A DNA stretch of 64,000 nt from an uncultured Pelagibacteraceae bacterium (GCA_902552185.1 CACDFZ010000001.1:118784-182783), one strand, 5' to 3'; counted from the stretch's first letter, positions 41,440 to 53,151 are shown. Notes: a model not told the origin generated them from the letters alone. Translations and numbers: made by a program.

Positions 41440-42017
41440 AAGTTTATTTATCAATTTTTTTAATAACAATCCTTCTATTTAGCTGTTCACCAGCAGGGCG
41501 TTTTGGAGCTGGAGTAGATATTACTTTTGATCCAAGAACAATTGGAATGCAAATTGATGATACAATTATGCAAAAAAACTTAGTTGCCAGATTATCTTTG
41601 AATGAAAAAAGGTATTTTTTAAATATTCAAGTAGAAGTTCTAGATGGTAGAATTTTCTTATCAGGAAAAGTTAATGAGGCTGAGGAAAAAATTAAAATTA
41701 CAAAATTAGCTTGGGAAACTAAAGGAGTAAGAGAAGTTAAAAATGCGATAACAATAAAAGGTCAATCAAATTTTAAACAAACTGCTAAAGATATTTTGAT
41801 TACCAGCCAATTAAGAACAGCTTTGATTTTCAATAAAAAAACCAAATCACGAAATTATACTTTAGAGACAATTAACAAAAAGATATATATTTTTGGAATA
41901 GCAATGGATATTGAAGAAAAAAAAGAAGTTTTATCTGAAGCAGAAAAAATATATGATGTAGAAAAAGTTATTCCATCCATTTATTTAGCAACAGAGCTCA
42001 GCAGAAGTAAAATTTAA
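41436..42017 (+). CDS. BON domain lipoprotein
   Basis: Lipobox LFSCSPAG; BON-like AEEKIKITKLAWETKGVREVKNAI. Confidence 0.85.
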   Translation: MKVYLSIFLITILLFSCSPAGRFGAGVDITFDPRTIGMQIDDTIMQKNLVARLSLNEKRYFLNIQVEVLDGRIFLSGKVNEAEEKIKITKLAWETKGVREVKNAITIKGQSNFKQTAKDILITSQLRTALIFNKKTKSRNYTLETINKKIYIFGIAMDIEEKKEVLSEAEKIYDVEKVIPSIYLATELSRSKI

Positions 42018-44299
42018 TTTTTTTTATAATCAATTACATCTGCAGAATAAGCAGCAATAGATGCAAGATTTAGAATATCGGACGTGCTAGATCGTAATGG
42101 TGCAACTTCAATAGGCAAATCCAATCCAATTAACAACGGTCCAATCAATTTTGCGTCTCCAAAAGATTTCATTAATTTAGTTGATATTGCAGCGCTATGT
42201 AGTGCTGGCATAATTAAAATATTTGCCCTTCCTACTATTTTTGAAAAAGGATAAACGTCCTGATAAATAGGATTTAGGGCAACATCTGGCTGCATTTCTC
42301 CATCAAAATCGAATTCAACTTTTTCATTTTTTAAAAGATCAATTGCATCCCTTACATGTTTGGTATTTCTAGAAATTGGCTTTCCAAAAGTTGAATGGGA
42401 TAAGAATGCTACTTTGGGCTCAAAACCAAAAAGTTTTGATACCCTTACACATGATTTTGATATAGCGACCAATCTCTCAGAAGAAGGAAAGTCTTCAACA
42501 TTGGTGTCTGCAACTAGAACAGTTCTTCCTTTAAACACCATCATTGTCATACCAAAAATGGGCTCACCTTCTCTGGCGTCACAAACATGTTTTAATTTTT
42601 CTATTGATGCAGCGTAATGTCTAATATTACCAGTAACCATCGCATCAGCATCTTTACAAGCAATCATAGAGGAGCCGAACGCTATTCTATCATTACGAAC
42701 TAATCGGTCCACATCTCTTTCTAATTGACCTGTTCTTTGAAGTTTTTGGTATAAATATTTAGTATATTTCTCTCTTTTATCTTTATTAGTTGAATTGACA
42801 ATTTCAATTTTAAAATTTTCATCCAAACCAATATTTTTTAAAGTTTCTTTTACTCTTTTTTCGTTTCCAATCACTACTGGTATCCCTAATTTATTTTTAC
42901 CGAATTCTATGGCTGCTTTAAGCATATTTTCATCTTCACCCTCTGCAAATATAACTCTTTTAGGACTTTTTTTGATATTTGCATTTATCCCCTGCATCAA
43001 AGACATTGACGGGTCTAATCTTGCAGTAAGCTGATCTTTATAATCTTCCAAATTTTCGATTTTTTTTCTTGCTACACCACTTTTAATTGCAGCTTCGGCT
43101 ACTGCAGAAGGAATCCTTCGAACTAGTCTAGGGTCGAAGGTTGAGGGTATAATATATTCTCTTCCATACTTTGGTCTTTCACCCCCATAGGCTGCAACAA
43201 CTTCATCAGGAACATCTTCTCTTGCTAATAACGCTATTGCGTTAGCTGCAGCGACTTTCATTTCATCATTAATTATTTTTGCCCTAACATCTAGTGCTCC
43301 CCTAAAAATATACGGAAAACCTATTAAATTATTAACTTGGTTAGGGTAGTCTGATCTGCCTGTTGCAATTATTGCATCATCACGTACTTCGTTAATTATT
43401 TCTGGTTTAATTTCAGGGTCAGGATTTGCGCACGCAAATACTATAGGATTTTTTGCCATTGATTTAATCATTTCACGATTAACAACATCTTTTGCAGACA
43501 AGCCAAGAAATACATCGGCATTCTTCATAGCTTGCTCTAATGTTCGATGATTTGTCTCAATAGCATGAGCAGACTTAAATTGATCTACTTGCGTTCTTCC
43601 TTTGTAAATTACCCCTTTTCGATCACACATGATTACATTTTCATTTTTTACACCTATTTTTTTAAATAAGTTTGTACATGCAATTGCTGACGCACCTGCT
43701 CCGTTTACAACTATTTTAACTTCATTAATTTTTTTCTTTGAGATATCTAATGCATTAATTAAAGCAGCTGTTGTTATAATTGCTGTTCCATGTTGATCAT
43801 CATGAAAGACAGGAATATCTAAAATTTCTTTTAACTTCTGCTCTATAATGAAACAATCAGGAGCAGCAATATCTTCAAGATTTATACCACCAAAAGTACC
43901 AGCAATATTTTTAATTGTAGAAATTATTTCATCTGCATCATGATTATCAATTTCTATGTCTATAGAGTCAATATCTGCAAATCTTTTAAATAATACTGCT
44001 TTACCTTCCATTACAGGTTTTGAAGCTAACGAGCCCAAATTCCCTAAACCAAGAATTGCAGAACCGTTACTTATAACCGCTACTAAATTTCCTTTAGAGG
44101 TATAGTCATAGACTTTGGAAGAGTCCTTGGAAATTTCCTTTACGGGTGCCGCCACCCCAGGTGAATAAGCAAGTGATAAATCTCTTTTTGAGATAAGAGG
44201 TTTGGATGAATTAACCTCAATTTTGCCAGACTTATTCCCTATATGAAAATCCAAAGCCTCTTTATCTGTATAATGATCAATTTTTGATTTTTTTGTCAT
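42014..44299 (-). CDS. maeB: NADP-dependent malic enzyme with C-terminal phosphotransacetylase-like domain
   Basis: [37 protein letters not shown]-terminal PTA-like half. Confidence 0.93.
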   Translation of the reverse strand: MTKKSKIDHYTDKEALDFHIGNKSGKIEVNSSKPLISKRDLSLAYSPGVAAPVKEISKDSSKVYDYTSKGNLVAVISNGSAILGLGNLGSLASKPVMEGKAVLFKRFADIDSIDIEIDNHDADEIISTIKNIAGTFGGINLEDIAAPDCFIIEQKLKEILDIPVFHDDQHGTAIITTAALINALDISKKKINEVKIVVNGAGASAIACTNLFKKIGVKNENVIMCDRKGVIYKGRTQVDQFKSAHAIETNHRTLEQAMKNADVFLGLSAKDVVNREMIKSMAKNPIVFACANPDPEIKPEIINEVRDDAIIATGRSDYPNQVNNLIGFPYIFRGALDVRAKIINDEMKVAAANAIALLAREDVPDEVVAAYGGERPKYGREYIIPSTFDPRLVRRIPSAVAEAAIKSGVARKKIENLEDYKDQLTARLDPSMSLMQGINANIKKSPKRVIFAEGEDENMLKAAIEFGKNKLGIPVVIGNEKRVKETLKNIGLDENFKIEIVNSTNKDKREKYTKYLYQKLQRTGQLERDVDRLVRNDRIAFGSSMIACKDADAMVTGNIRHYAASIEKLKHVCDAREGEPIFGMTMMVFKGRTVLVADTNVEDFPSSERLVAISKSCVRVSKLFGFEPKVAFLSHSTFGKPISRNTKHVRDAIDLLKNEKVEFDFDGEMQPDVALNPIYQDVYPFSKIVGRANILIMPALHSAAISTKLMKSFGDAKLIGPLLIGLDLPIEVAPLRSSTSDILNLASIAAYSADVIDYKKN

Positions 44300-44356
44300 T
44301 GGATTTTGAGTATGTAATATATAAGTGAATATATCACTAAAAATTTTGTCTTAATT

Positions 44357-45883
44357 ATGAATTTATTATCCTCAACCACTGTATTTAGTTTTTATACTAT
44401 GCTGAGCCGTGTTCTTGGTTATTTCAGAGATATATTAATAGCAATATTTTTGGGAACTTCTATATATGCCGATGCTTTCTTTGTTGCGTTTAGACTTCCA
44501 AATACTTTTAGAAGATTATTTGCAGAAGGTACATTTAATGCTGCATTTATTCCAAGTTATGCTTCTGAAAAATTAAAAGGCAAAGTGCAAGGTAAAAGAT
44601 TTGCTGATGAAGTTTTAACTTTATTAATCCTGGGTCTTTTTACAATAGTTTTAATAGTAGAAATTCTTACACCATATGTAGTTTATTTGATTGCACCAGG
44701 TTTTGTTGAAGATAATGATAAATTTAACTTGGCTGTAAATTTAACCAGAATTACCTTCCCCTTTTTAGCATTTGTAAGTCTATCTTCTTTTTTTGCTGGA
44801 ATTTTAAATACTGAAAATAAATTTGCCGCCGCCGCTGCTGCACCAATATTTTTAAATTTAATTTTAATATTATCTTTATTTATTTCATATTATTTTAAAC
44901 TAGATTACGCGCTAAATTTGTCTTATGGGGTTTCACTATCAGGTCTAATACAATTAATTTTTTTAATTTTCTTTTCTTCAAAATTCTATCAGCCTTCCTT
45001 AGTCTTCAAAAAAAAAATAAGACAGAAAGTTAAATTATTTTTAAAAAAACTTTTACCTAGTATTTTCTCATCTGGAGTAATACAAATTAGTATCTTGGTC
45101 GGAACGATTATAGCATCATTCCAATCTGGAGCAGTTTCTTACCTTTACTATGCAGATAGAGTTTATCAGATTAATCTTGCTATAGCTGGCATTGCAGTGA
45201 GCACTGTATCTTTACCAATATTAAGTAAATTGATTAAAAATAAAAAAGTCAATCAGGCAAATCAAATTCAAAATAAATCTTTAGAATTATCTTTATTGTT
45301 ATCATTGCCGGCTAGTATAGCTTTAATCATCGGCTCCGAGGAAATAGTAAATGCTTTATTTGGCTATGGATCCTTTACTGAAAATGACATTGAGCAAACA
45401 GCACTTGCACTAAAGTACTTTGGTTATGGTATACCAGCTTTTGCGACGTTAAAAATATTTGCAAATTTCTTTTTCGCTAGAGACAACACAATTACACCAT
45501 TTAAAATTTCATCAATTGTCGTCATTATTAATATTGTTATTAGTATTTTATTTTTTAAACAAATTGGCTTTGTTATTATCCCAATTGCTACAACTCTATC
45601 TACTTGGGCAGGTGTTCTTTGTTATCTATATATTCTTTTAAAAATTGGATACTTAAAAATTATACCCAAGTTTTATACTAAGTTAATAAAGATAGTATTT
45701 TCTACTTCTATTATGTCTTATGTTTTTCACAGTAGTTTAAGTTATTTTGCAGAAAACTTGAGTTATTTAAGCGATTACAAAATTTTATACTTATTATTTA
45801 TAGTAATCTTCGTGGCTTTATTGTATTTTTTAATTTGTTATTTTTTAAAAGTACTCAATTTAAGAAGTTTTAGAACTTATTAG
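44357..45883 (+). CDS. murJ: Lipid II flippase MurJ
   Basis: [53 protein letters not shown]. Confidence 0.97.
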   Translation: MNLLSSTTVFSFYTMLSRVLGYFRDILIAIFLGTSIYADAFFVAFRLPNTFRRLFAEGTFNAAFIPSYASEKLKGKVQGKRFADEVLTLLILGLFTIVLIVEILTPYVVYLIAPGFVEDNDKFNLAVNLTRITFPFLAFVSLSSFFAGILNTENKFAAAAAAPIFLNLILILSLFISYYFKLDYALNLSYGVSLSGLIQLIFLIFFSSKFYQPSLVFKKKIRQKVKLFLKKLLPSIFSSGVIQISILVGTIIASFQSGAVSYLYYADRVYQINLAIAGIAVSTVSLPILSKLIKNKKVNQANQIQNKSLELSLLLSLPASIALIIGSEEIVNALFGYGSFTENDIEQTALALKYFGYGIPAFATLKIFANFFFARDNTITPFKISSIVVIINIVISILFFKQIGFVIIPIATTLSTWAGVLCYLYILLKIGYLKIIPKFYTKLIKIVFSTSIMSYVFHSSLSYFAENLSYLSDYKILYLLFIVIFVALLYFLICYFLKVLNLRSFRTY

Positions 45884-45884
45884 T

Positions 45885-46886
45885 ATGAAAAAGGAATTGG
45901 TATTTTCTGGAGTTCAACCGACAGGTAATTTACATCTAGGAAATTATCTGGGAGCTTTAAAAAATTTTGTTTCACTTCAAAAGTCAAGAAACTGCTTATA
46001 TTGCGTGGTTGATTTACACGCTATTACAACATTTCAAAACCCAAAAGAGTTGAACTCAAATATTTTAGAAACTACTGCAGGTTTCTTAGCTTCTGGACTG
46101 GATTCAAATAAAAGTATAATTTTCAACCAATCATCTGTAAGTGGCCACGCAGAACTTGCTTGGATTTTAAATTGCGTTTGTAGAGTCGGATGGTTAAATC
46201 GCATGACTCAATTCAAAGATAAAGCTGGCAAAGATAAAGAAAAGGCAAGTGTTGGCTTATACATCTACCCAAATTTAATGGCTGCGGATATTTTATTATA
46301 TAAAGCTACACATGTGCCCGTTGGTGCTGATCAGAAGCAGCACTTAGAGTTATCGAGAGATATAGCTCAAAAATTTAATAATGATTTTAACAAAAAAGAT
46401 TTTTTTCCTTTACCAGAGCCTTTAATTCAAAAAACTATTTCTCGTGTTATGAGTTTAAGAGATGGAACGAAAAAAATGAGCAAATCCGAAGAATCAGATT
46501 ATTCTAGAATAAATTTAAAAGATAGTTCAGATGAAATCGTAAAAAAAATAAAAAAAGCAAAAACCGACACCGAGCCAATTACTGAAAATATTCAAGATTA
46601 TGAAAATAGGCCAGAGGCATATAATTTATTAAGTATATACTCAGATTTATCGGATCAAAAAATTGAAACCAGCATTAACGAATTTGTCGGAAAAGATTTT
46701 TCATCTTTAAAAATTAAACTATCTGAAAAATTAGTTGAGACAATAAGTCCAATCGGAAAAAATATTGCTAAATTAATGAAGGATAAAAAGCACCTAGAAG
46801 ATGTATTAAAAAAAGGCAAACAAAAAGCCAATATAATCGCTGAGGAAAACCTAAAAAAGATACGTGAAATAGTAGGATTTGTGTAA
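45885..46886 (+). CDS. trpS: Tryptophanyl-tRNA synthetase
   Basis: [37 protein letters not shown]. Confidence 0.97.
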   Translation: MKKELVFSGVQPTGNLHLGNYLGALKNFVSLQKSRNCLYCVVDLHAITTFQNPKELNSNILETTAGFLASGLDSNKSIIFNQSSVSGHAELAWILNCVCRVGWLNRMTQFKDKAGKDKEKASVGLYIYPNLMAADILLYKATHVPVGADQKQHLELSRDIAQKFNNDFNKKDFFPLPEPLIQKTISRVMSLRDGTKKMSKSEESDYSRINLKDSSDEIVKKIKKAKTDTEPITENIQDYENRPEAYNLLSIYSDLSDQKIETSINEFVGKDFSSLKIKLSEKLVETISPIGKNIAKLMKDKKHLEDVLKKGKQKANIIAEENLKKIREIVGFV

Positions 46887-46902
46887 TATATATACTAGTA
46901 TA

Positions 46903-47445
46903 ATGATACAAGTTGAACAAACACCAAATCCAAATTCATTAAAATTTTTATCGCAAAAAATTTTATCCAGAATTGGTACTGAAGAGTTTAAAAAATCAAA
47001 TTTAAAGAACATTAAAATTCCGTTTATAAAAGAAGTGTTGAATTTTTCAGGCGTAGAACTTATCTTGGTTTCAGACAATTTTTTGACAGTAAAAAAAGAA
47101 AAAAAAGCATCATGGGATAGCTTAAAACCAATGATCATTTCACATTTAAATGATTATTTTGAAAAAACTGAAGATCCGATATTAGTTGACGTTAAAAAAG
47201 AAAAAGAATTAGATGATGATGAAACTATCGCAAAAATTAAAGATGTTTTGGATACTAAAATAAGACCAGCAGTTGCAAGAGATGGTGGTGATATCAAATT
47301 TAAATCCTTCAAAAATGGTGTTGTAAAAGTTGAATTGCAAGGAGCCTGCTCTGGGTGCCCAAGCTCAATAATGACTTTGAAGCAAGGGGTGCAAAATTTA
47401 TTAAAGCATTATGTTAAAGAAGTAAATTCAGTTGAGGCGATCTAG
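46903..47445 (+). CDS. NifU/Nfu-type iron-sulfur scaffold
   Basis: MIQVEQTPNPNSLKFL Nfu N-domain; RPAVARDGGDIKF...GACSGCPSSIMTLKQGVQNLL; start set to 46903. Confidence 0.92.
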   Translation: MIQVEQTPNPNSLKFLSQKILSRIGTEEFKKSNLKNIKIPFIKEVLNFSGVELILVSDNFLTVKKEKKASWDSLKPMIISHLNDYFEKTEDPILVDVKKEKELDDDETIAKIKDVLDTKIRPAVARDGGDIKFKSFKNGVVKVELQGACSGCPSSIMTLKQGVQNLLKHYVKEVNSVEAI

Positions 47446-48972
47446 ATGAAAAAAAATTTAAGTTATAGAGATAAATTATTAGAATTAGCAAGAATATATA
47501 AAATTTCAGAAGTACAAAATTATATTAAAAGAAAAAAGAATCTTACAACTCATCAAATTGAACATATTTTAAAAAAGAATAATGTTCCTATACCAAAAGA
47601 TTTTAACATAGGTTTTTTTAAAAAAAGTATTTCAAACCCTATTTCAAAAGCAGGAAAAGAGGTTACAGGACTTTATAGCGATACATCTGAGGGAATAGGG
47701 AAATTTTTTAAAAGGACAAAAAAAGAAGCCACAGGATTATACGACGATACAACCGGAGGGGTTGGAAATTTTTTTGTAAGATTGTGGAGAAATTCTGGCA
47801 ATATTGGAATTGGTATTTTAAATATGATTCCAAAAGTATTTCAAACAGTTTCAAGCTTCATTTCAAATGCATTAGTAGATACTTTCAGCAGTTTCTATAC
47901 ATCTGAAGTTGAAAAAACAAAAACGAATAAGTTAATTAGGAGTTTTGGAATTGTAATAATTGTGTGTGCCATTGGTATAATCTTCTTCACATTAAGAGAA
48001 AATTTTAATGAAAATAACTTTACCCAATTAGTCAAAGAGGAAAAAGATAAGCCAAAAAAAATTGAAAAACAAAAAGAAGTTAAGAAAAAAATAGAAAAAA
48101 AACCACAAAAAAAGGAACAACAAAAGCAAGTAAAGAAACCTGAGCCAAAAAAAGAAAAATCCCCAAGCCAGGTAACTGAACTAGTTCTGCCAAATTTAAA
48201 TATTAAAACGGAGACAGTATTGAGTTTATTTGAAGATGTTGAATATGATTTAAGGACTGTAAGATATCAAAAAAGGGTAAAACCAATTTACTTTACTCAA
48301 TTTCCAAAAGATTTGGATGAAATTAAAGATACTAAACTTAAGAAAGAGACATTTATTAAAATTGTTCTACCTTTAGTGGTTGCTGAAAACGATAAAATTT
48401 TAGATGACAAAATAAAATTAAAAAGAATTACTTCAAAAAAAATGACTTCTGATAAAGAAAAATCTTGGTTAAGATTAAAATTGAGAGAATATAAAGTTAA
48501 AAATTCTGATATAGAAGAGTTAAACAAAAGAATGGACATAATACCAGTTTCCATTGCATTAGCTCAAGCAGCAAAAGAGAGTGGTTGGGGAACCTCAAGG
48601 TTTGCCTTGGAAGGTAACGCAATATTTGGACAGTGGACATGGACCGGTCAAGGTATAGAACCTTTAAATAGAGGCAAAAACGAGGGTCACAAAATCTTAA
48701 GATTTCCAATTTTAAGAGCTTCGGTAAAGGCTTATAAGAATAATTTAAATACTCACAAAGGTTATTCAGAATTTAGGGAAAAAAGACATAATATCAGAAA
48801 AAGAAATAAGACTATCAAAGGATTAGACCTCACAGATACTTTGGATAGATATGCCCAAACTGGAAAAAAATATACAGATATTTTAGAACAAATAATAAAA
48901 CAAAACGATCTGTCAGACTTTGAAACAGTTCGATTGACTAACTCTGTTGTTAAGAAAGATATACAACTTTAA
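47446..48972 (+). CDS. Membrane-anchored Bax-like glucosaminidase-domain protein
   Basis: C-terminal VSIALAQAAKESGWGTSRFALEGNAIFGQWTW; TM helix; Lys-rich linker; N-terminal repeats. Confidence 0.85.
   Translation: MKKNLSYRDKLLELARIYKISEVQNYIKRKKNLTTHQIEHILKKNNVPIPKDFNIGFFKKSISNPISKAGKEVTGLYSDTSEGIGKFFKRTKKEATGLYDDTTGGVGNFFVRLWRNSGNIGIGILNMIPKVFQTVSSFISNALVDTFSSFYTSEVEKTKTNKLIRSFGIVIIVCAIGIIFFTLRENFNENNFTQLVKEEKDKPKKIEKQKEVKKKIEKKPQKKEQQKQVKKPEPKKEKSPSQVTELVLPNLNIKTETVLSLFEDVEYDLRTVRYQKRVKPIYFTQFPKDLDEIKDTKLKKETFIKIVLPLVVAENDKILDDKIKLKRITSKKMTSDKEKSWLRLKLREYKVKNSDIEELNKRMDIIPVSIALAQAAKESGWGTSRFALEGNAIFGQWTWTGQGIEPLNRGKNEGHKILRFPILRASVKAYKNNLNTHKGYSEFREKRHNIRKRNKTIKGLDLTDTLDRYAQTGKKYTDILEQIIKQNDLSDFETVRLTNSVVKKDIQL
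47656..47775 (+). repeat. Two tandem ~22-aa repeats inside the Bax-like protein
   Basis: KEVTGLYSDTSEGIGKFFKRTK / KEATGLYDDTTGGVGNFF. Confidence 0.85.
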
Positions 48973-48974
48973 AA

Positions 48975-49982
48975 TTATTTTTCTTTTACTACAAATTGAA
49001 TACCAAGCCATCTATAGAAGCCATTAGTTTCTCTTAAAGAACAATTTATTCTTCCCCGTTCAGTAGTAAACTTTCCATCTAAACTTATATTTAAACTATT
49101 TTCATCATTAAATTTTATTTTGGAATTTCTCCACTTATCTTCTTCATTGGAAAAACAGCTTATATTTTTTAAATTTTTTATATTATCATAAAATTCAATA
49201 TTTACTTTTGGTGGATTGTTTTCATCGCCAATATACCTCTCCTCAGGCTGAATTGATTTATAGGGAAACGGTAACGTTTTCAATATTGTCTTAAACCTTT
49301 CTGTTTCTCCATACTTCTCATTAATTGGAAATCTTGGCATTTCATACAAATTTTTAGTGTAATCAGTAACGCCAGAGTGTTGACCAAAGGCATATTTAAA
49401 ACCAAGGTTAATTACAATGTTTTTTAAGATAGAACTATATTCACCAAATGGGTAGGAAAAAAAAATTGAATTTTTACCTAGTTCCTTTTTGAATATATTA
49501 ATAGATGTTACTAAATCATTTTTTATTATTTGTTCTTCAAAATCAATTAAGTAATCATGTGTGTGGCTGTGATTTCCTATTTCGACAAAATCATATTTTT
49601 CTATTTCTCTTATATTTTCCCAACTCATATATCCTTTTTTTCCAACCTCTCTTGTGCTCACAAATAATATGAAGGGGATTTTATTTTCTTTTAGAATTGG
49701 CCAAGCATTGTCGTAGAAAGACTGATATCCGTCATCTATTGTTATAAGTATTTTTCTCTCTTTTTTGTTATTATTAAGCTCTTTTTCAAAATTAGAGGGA
49801 TTTACAAATTTAATACCATTTTTTTTAATCAACGAAATATGTTCTTTAAAATCATTAATCCTTATGTTTGTTGAAGGGTATTTATTTTCTTCAAATCGAT
49901 GATACATTATAGTAATTATACCAAAGTCATCTATAGCTAATTCAGATGAGTGCAAGCTTAATTTAAACGGCAGAAAAAACAA
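48975..49982 (-). CDS. Polysaccharide deacetylase family protein (start uncertain)
   Basis: ITIDDGYQSFYDNAWPILKENKIPFILFV, EIGNHSHTHDY; TTG at 49982 avoids tsaB; an ATT start near 50012 would give a fuller signal peptide. Confidence 0.8.
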   Translation of the reverse strand: MFFLPFKLSLHSSELAIDDFGIITIMYHRFEENKYPSTNIRINDFKEHISLIKKNGIKFVNPSNFEKELNNNKKERKILITIDDGYQSFYDNAWPILKENKIPFILFVSTREVGKKGYMSWENIREIEKYDFVEIGNHSHTHDYLIDFEEQIIKNDLVTSINIFKKELGKNSIFFSYPFGEYSSILKNIVINLGFKYAFGQHSGVTDYTKNLYEMPRFPINEKYGETERFKTILKTLPFPYKSIQPEERYIGDENNPPKVNIEFYDNIKNLKNISCFSNEEDKWRNSKIKFNDENSLNISLDGKFTTERGRINCSLRETNGFYRWLGIQFVVKEK

Positions 49983-49986
49983 AATA

Positions 49987-50367
49987 ATGATAAATAATTT
50001 TTTAATAATTAACTGCACTGGCAATAATAATTCAATTGGTTTAAAGTTTAATAATAAATTTTTCACAGAAAAATTACAAAATAATATTAATTCTAACAAT
50101 CTCCTTGTTAGTAATATTATTGGTTTTGTAAAAAAACATAAAGTTAAATTAAGCAATAAATACTCTATAATAGTTAATATGGGGCCTGGAAGCTATTCTT
50201 CCATCAGAATATCTTTATCTGTGGCAAAAGGAATCCAAATTGTGCATGGTTCTAAACTATATGGCTATAAAAATTATCAATTATCGGAATTTAAACTTGA
50301 AAATATTGAGAATTTGATAAAAAATAAACAATTAGAAAATAAAATGGTCAATCCAATTTATCAATAA
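49987..50367 (+). CDS. tsaB: Short TsaB-like protein (126 aa)
   Basis: FLIINCTGNNNSIGL, VNMGPGSYSSIRISLSVAKGIQIVHG; ends NPIYQ, like the usual C-terminal PxYLR, but the C-terminal lobe is largely absent. Confidence 0.75.
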   Translation: MINNFLIINCTGNNNSIGLKFNNKFFTEKLQNNINSNNLLVSNIIGFVKKHKVKLSNKYSIIVNMGPGSYSSIRISLSVAKGIQIVHGSKLYGYKNYQLSEFKLENIENLIKNKQLENKMVNPIYQ

Positions 50368-50384
50368 AAGGTGTTTAGATAATA

Positions 50385-50810
50385 ATGAGTGTTATTGAAG
50401 AAAAATGTAAACAAAAAGGAGTGAGGCTTACTGAACAAAGACGGGTAATAGCTAAAGTTATGTCAGAATCAAAACTTACTTTTGGTTCTAAAGATCACCC
50501 TGATGTTGATGAGTTGCATAAAAGAGTTACTTTAATAGATAAAAAAATTAGTATAGCTACTGTTTATAGAACTCTAAAATTATTTGAAGAGTCTGGAATA
50601 ATTGAAAGACATGATTTTAAAGAGGGTAAATCAAGATATGAGCCCTCAACAGATGAACATCACGATCATTTAATTGATGTTAATACAGGAGAAATAATTG
50701 AATTCGTTGATAAAGACATCGAAGAATTGCAAATCAAAATAGCAAAAAAATTGGGTTATAATTTAGTAGATCATAAATTAGAGCTTTATGGATCAAAAAA
50801 TAAAAAGTAA
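50385..50810 (+). CDS. fur: Fur family transcriptional regulator
   Basis: KGVRLTEQRRVIAKVM, ISIATVYRTLKLFEESGIIERHDF, EHHDHLIDVNTGEIIEF. Confidence 0.93.
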   Translation: MSVIEEKCKQKGVRLTEQRRVIAKVMSESKLTFGSKDHPDVDELHKRVTLIDKKISIATVYRTLKLFEESGIIERHDFKEGKSRYEPSTDEHHDHLIDVNTGEIIEFVDKDIEELQIKIAKKLGYNLVDHKLELYGSKNKK

Positions 50811-52146
50811 TTTGAAAAAAAAAATATTTATAAAAACTTTCGGTTGTCAGATGAATGAATACGATAGTAACCGAATTTTCGATATTACCAAAAAGATCAA
50901 ATATTTTCCTACAAAAGAAAAAACAGAAGCAGATTGTTATATAATTAATACTTGTCACATTAGAGAAAAAGCAACAGAAAAAGTATTCCATGACATTGGA
51001 AGAGTTAAAAAAGAATATAAAAATAAAAAAAAACCTATTCTTATAGTCGCCGGCTGCGTTGCTCAGGCTGAAGGAGATTTAATTTTAAAAAAAGATAACT
51101 ATGTTGACGCAGTTATTGGTCCTCAATCTTATCAATCTATAAATAAAATTATAAAAAACATTGAAAATAAAAATAAACAACACAACATTACAAATTTTGA
51201 CACAGTAAAAAAATTTGATGAACTTAAATTAATTAGTAGCAGTAATTCAAAAGTTTCATCGTTTTTAACTATACAAGAAGGTTGTGATAAATTTTGTAAA
51301 TTTTGTGTTGTTCCTTATACAAGAGGTCCAGAATATTCACGCAACTTTGTGGATGTTCTAAATGAAGCAGAGGAACTCATTAGCAAAGGAGCAAGAGAAA
51401 TAATTTTACTAGGTCAAAATGTAAATGCTTATAATGATAAAAATAATAAACGTTTATCTGATATTATAAATGCCCTACAGAAAAAAAAAAATCTTTTAAG
51501 AATTCGCTATTATACTTCTCATCCAAAAGATATGACAAAAGATTTAATAGAGGCACATAAAGAATGCTCTAAACTTATGCCGCTATTACATCTTCCCATC
51601 CAATCAGGTTCTGACAAAATATTGAAAAGTATGAATAGAAAACATAATATAAAAGAATATTTAAAAATTGTTAATATTTTAAAAGAAAAAAACCCGAGAA
51701 TAAAATTTGCTAGTGATTTTATAATTGCTTATCCTGGAGAAGAACAGGAAGACTTCAATCAAACATGTGAGTTAATGGAAAAGGTAAAATTTATAAATAC
51801 ATATTCTTTTATTTTTAGTCCAAGACCTGGCACCCCAGCAAGTGATATGAGAATAATTGATGAAAAATTAGCCAAAAAAAGACTTATAATTTTTCAAAAA
51901 CTTGCCGAAAGGATAAAGATGAATTATAAAAAAAAACTTTTAAATAAAACTGCAAAAGTATTGTTTGAAAACAAAATGAAAAAAGCAAAAGACAAATACT
52001 TCGGAAGAGATGAATATCATAATCCAGTCGTAGTTTGCTCAAAAAAAGATATTATTGGTCAGGAAAAAAGAGTGCTTATAAGAAAATTTTCTCAGCATAC
52101 AATCTATGGTGAATTGATAAACACCGACAAGTTTCTTGCAGCTTAA
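50788..52146 (+). CDS. miaB: tRNA-2-methylthio-N6-dimethylallyladenosine synthase MiaB
   Basis: IKTFGCQMNEYDSNRI, IQEGCDKFCKFCVVPYTRGPEYSR. Confidence 0.97.
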   Translation: MDQKIKSNLKKKIFIKTFGCQMNEYDSNRIFDITKKIKYFPTKEKTEADCYIINTCHIREKATEKVFHDIGRVKKEYKNKKKPILIVAGCVAQAEGDLILKKDNYVDAVIGPQSYQSINKIIKNIENKNKQHNITNFDTVKKFDELKLISSSNSKVSSFLTIQEGCDKFCKFCVVPYTRGPEYSRNFVDVLNEAEELISKGAREIILLGQNVNAYNDKNNKRLSDIINALQKKKNLLRIRYYTSHPKDMTKDLIEAHKECSKLMPLLHLPIQSGSDKILKSMNRKHNIKEYLKIVNILKEKNPRIKFASDFIIAYPGEEQEDFNQTCELMEKVKFINTYSFIFSPRPGTPASDMRIIDEKLAKKRLIIFQKLAERIKMNYKKKLLNKTAKVLFENKMKKAKDKYFGRDEYHNPVVVCSKKDIIGQEKRVLIRKFSQHTIYGELINTDKFLAA

Positions 52147-52148
52147 AT

Positions 52149-53151
52149 ATGTCTAAAATAGAAAATCTTGATCAAAATTTCAGCATAAAAAAAATAGATA
52201 AAGAAACAATTAATATTAAAGTTCATAATAACGATATTTTAGTATCAGTTGTTGGGGAGTTTAATAGTAATTTAAATGAGTTGGAAAAATTGACCAAAAC
52301 AAAAATATTTTTTAGAGGGAACTCAATTACAATTAAAGGTAATTTAGATGAAATTTACAAAGCATCAGATGCTATAAAATTTTTGATAAATAAATATCTA
52401 AAAACAAACATAATTGAAAAACAAGACTTAATGTTATCAGTAAAAGAAAAAAATATTAGTTTTAAATCCAATGTTCATAATTTTGGCCAATTAATAAAAA
52501 CTCCAAAAAAAAACAGTAATAGCTAGGTCTAAAAAACAATCTGACTATATTAAAGCTCTAACAAACAATGACATAACTATGGCCCTAGGACCTGCTGGAA
52601 CAGGAAAAAGTTTTTTAGCAGTATCTGTTGCTATGACGATGTTATTTGAAAAAAAAGTAGAAAAAGTTATTTTATCCAGACCGGCTGTGGAAGCAGGAGA
52701 AAAACTTGGTTTTTTGCCTGGCGATATGAAAGAAAAAGTAGATCCATACTTGAGACCTTTATATGATGCACTCTATGATCTTTTTGGCTTTGAAAAAATA
52801 AATAAAAAGATTGATTCAGGAGAGATTGAAATTGCTCCTTTAGCATTTATGAGGGGAAGAACTTTAAAGAATTCTTTTGCTATACTGGACGAAGCTCAGA
52901 ATGCTACTCTTACTCAAATAAAGATGTTTTTAACAAGAATAGGAGAAAATTCTAAAATTGTAGTGAATGGTGATCCTTCGCAGATAGATTTAATAAATAA
53001 ATCTCAATCAGGATTAATTAAAACCAAAAAAATATTAAACAAGGTAAAAGAAATTAAATTAATAGAATTTGATCACAAAGATGTAGTTAGACACCCATTG
53101 GTTACAAAAATTATTCAAGCTTTTAACAAAAATATTGATGATAAAGATTAA
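52149..53151 (+). pseudogene. phoH: PhoH family protein, frame interrupted at A9 tract (52505-52513)
   Basis: Track ORFs 52149-52526 and 52579-53151 join to ...LIKTPKKTVIARSKKQSDYIKALTNNDITMALGPAGTGKSF if one A is removed. Confidence 0.9.

Noticed and set aside
42360-43034. + strand ORFs inside maeB
   Set aside because: Antisense shadows of the malic enzyme.
52505-52514. A_AAA_AAC heptamer in phoH as a programmed -1 frameshift site
   Set aside because: The heptamer is in frame, but a -1 shift leads to CAG TAA; phoH needs +1 (or loss of one A), so classical -1 slippage does not restore the gene.
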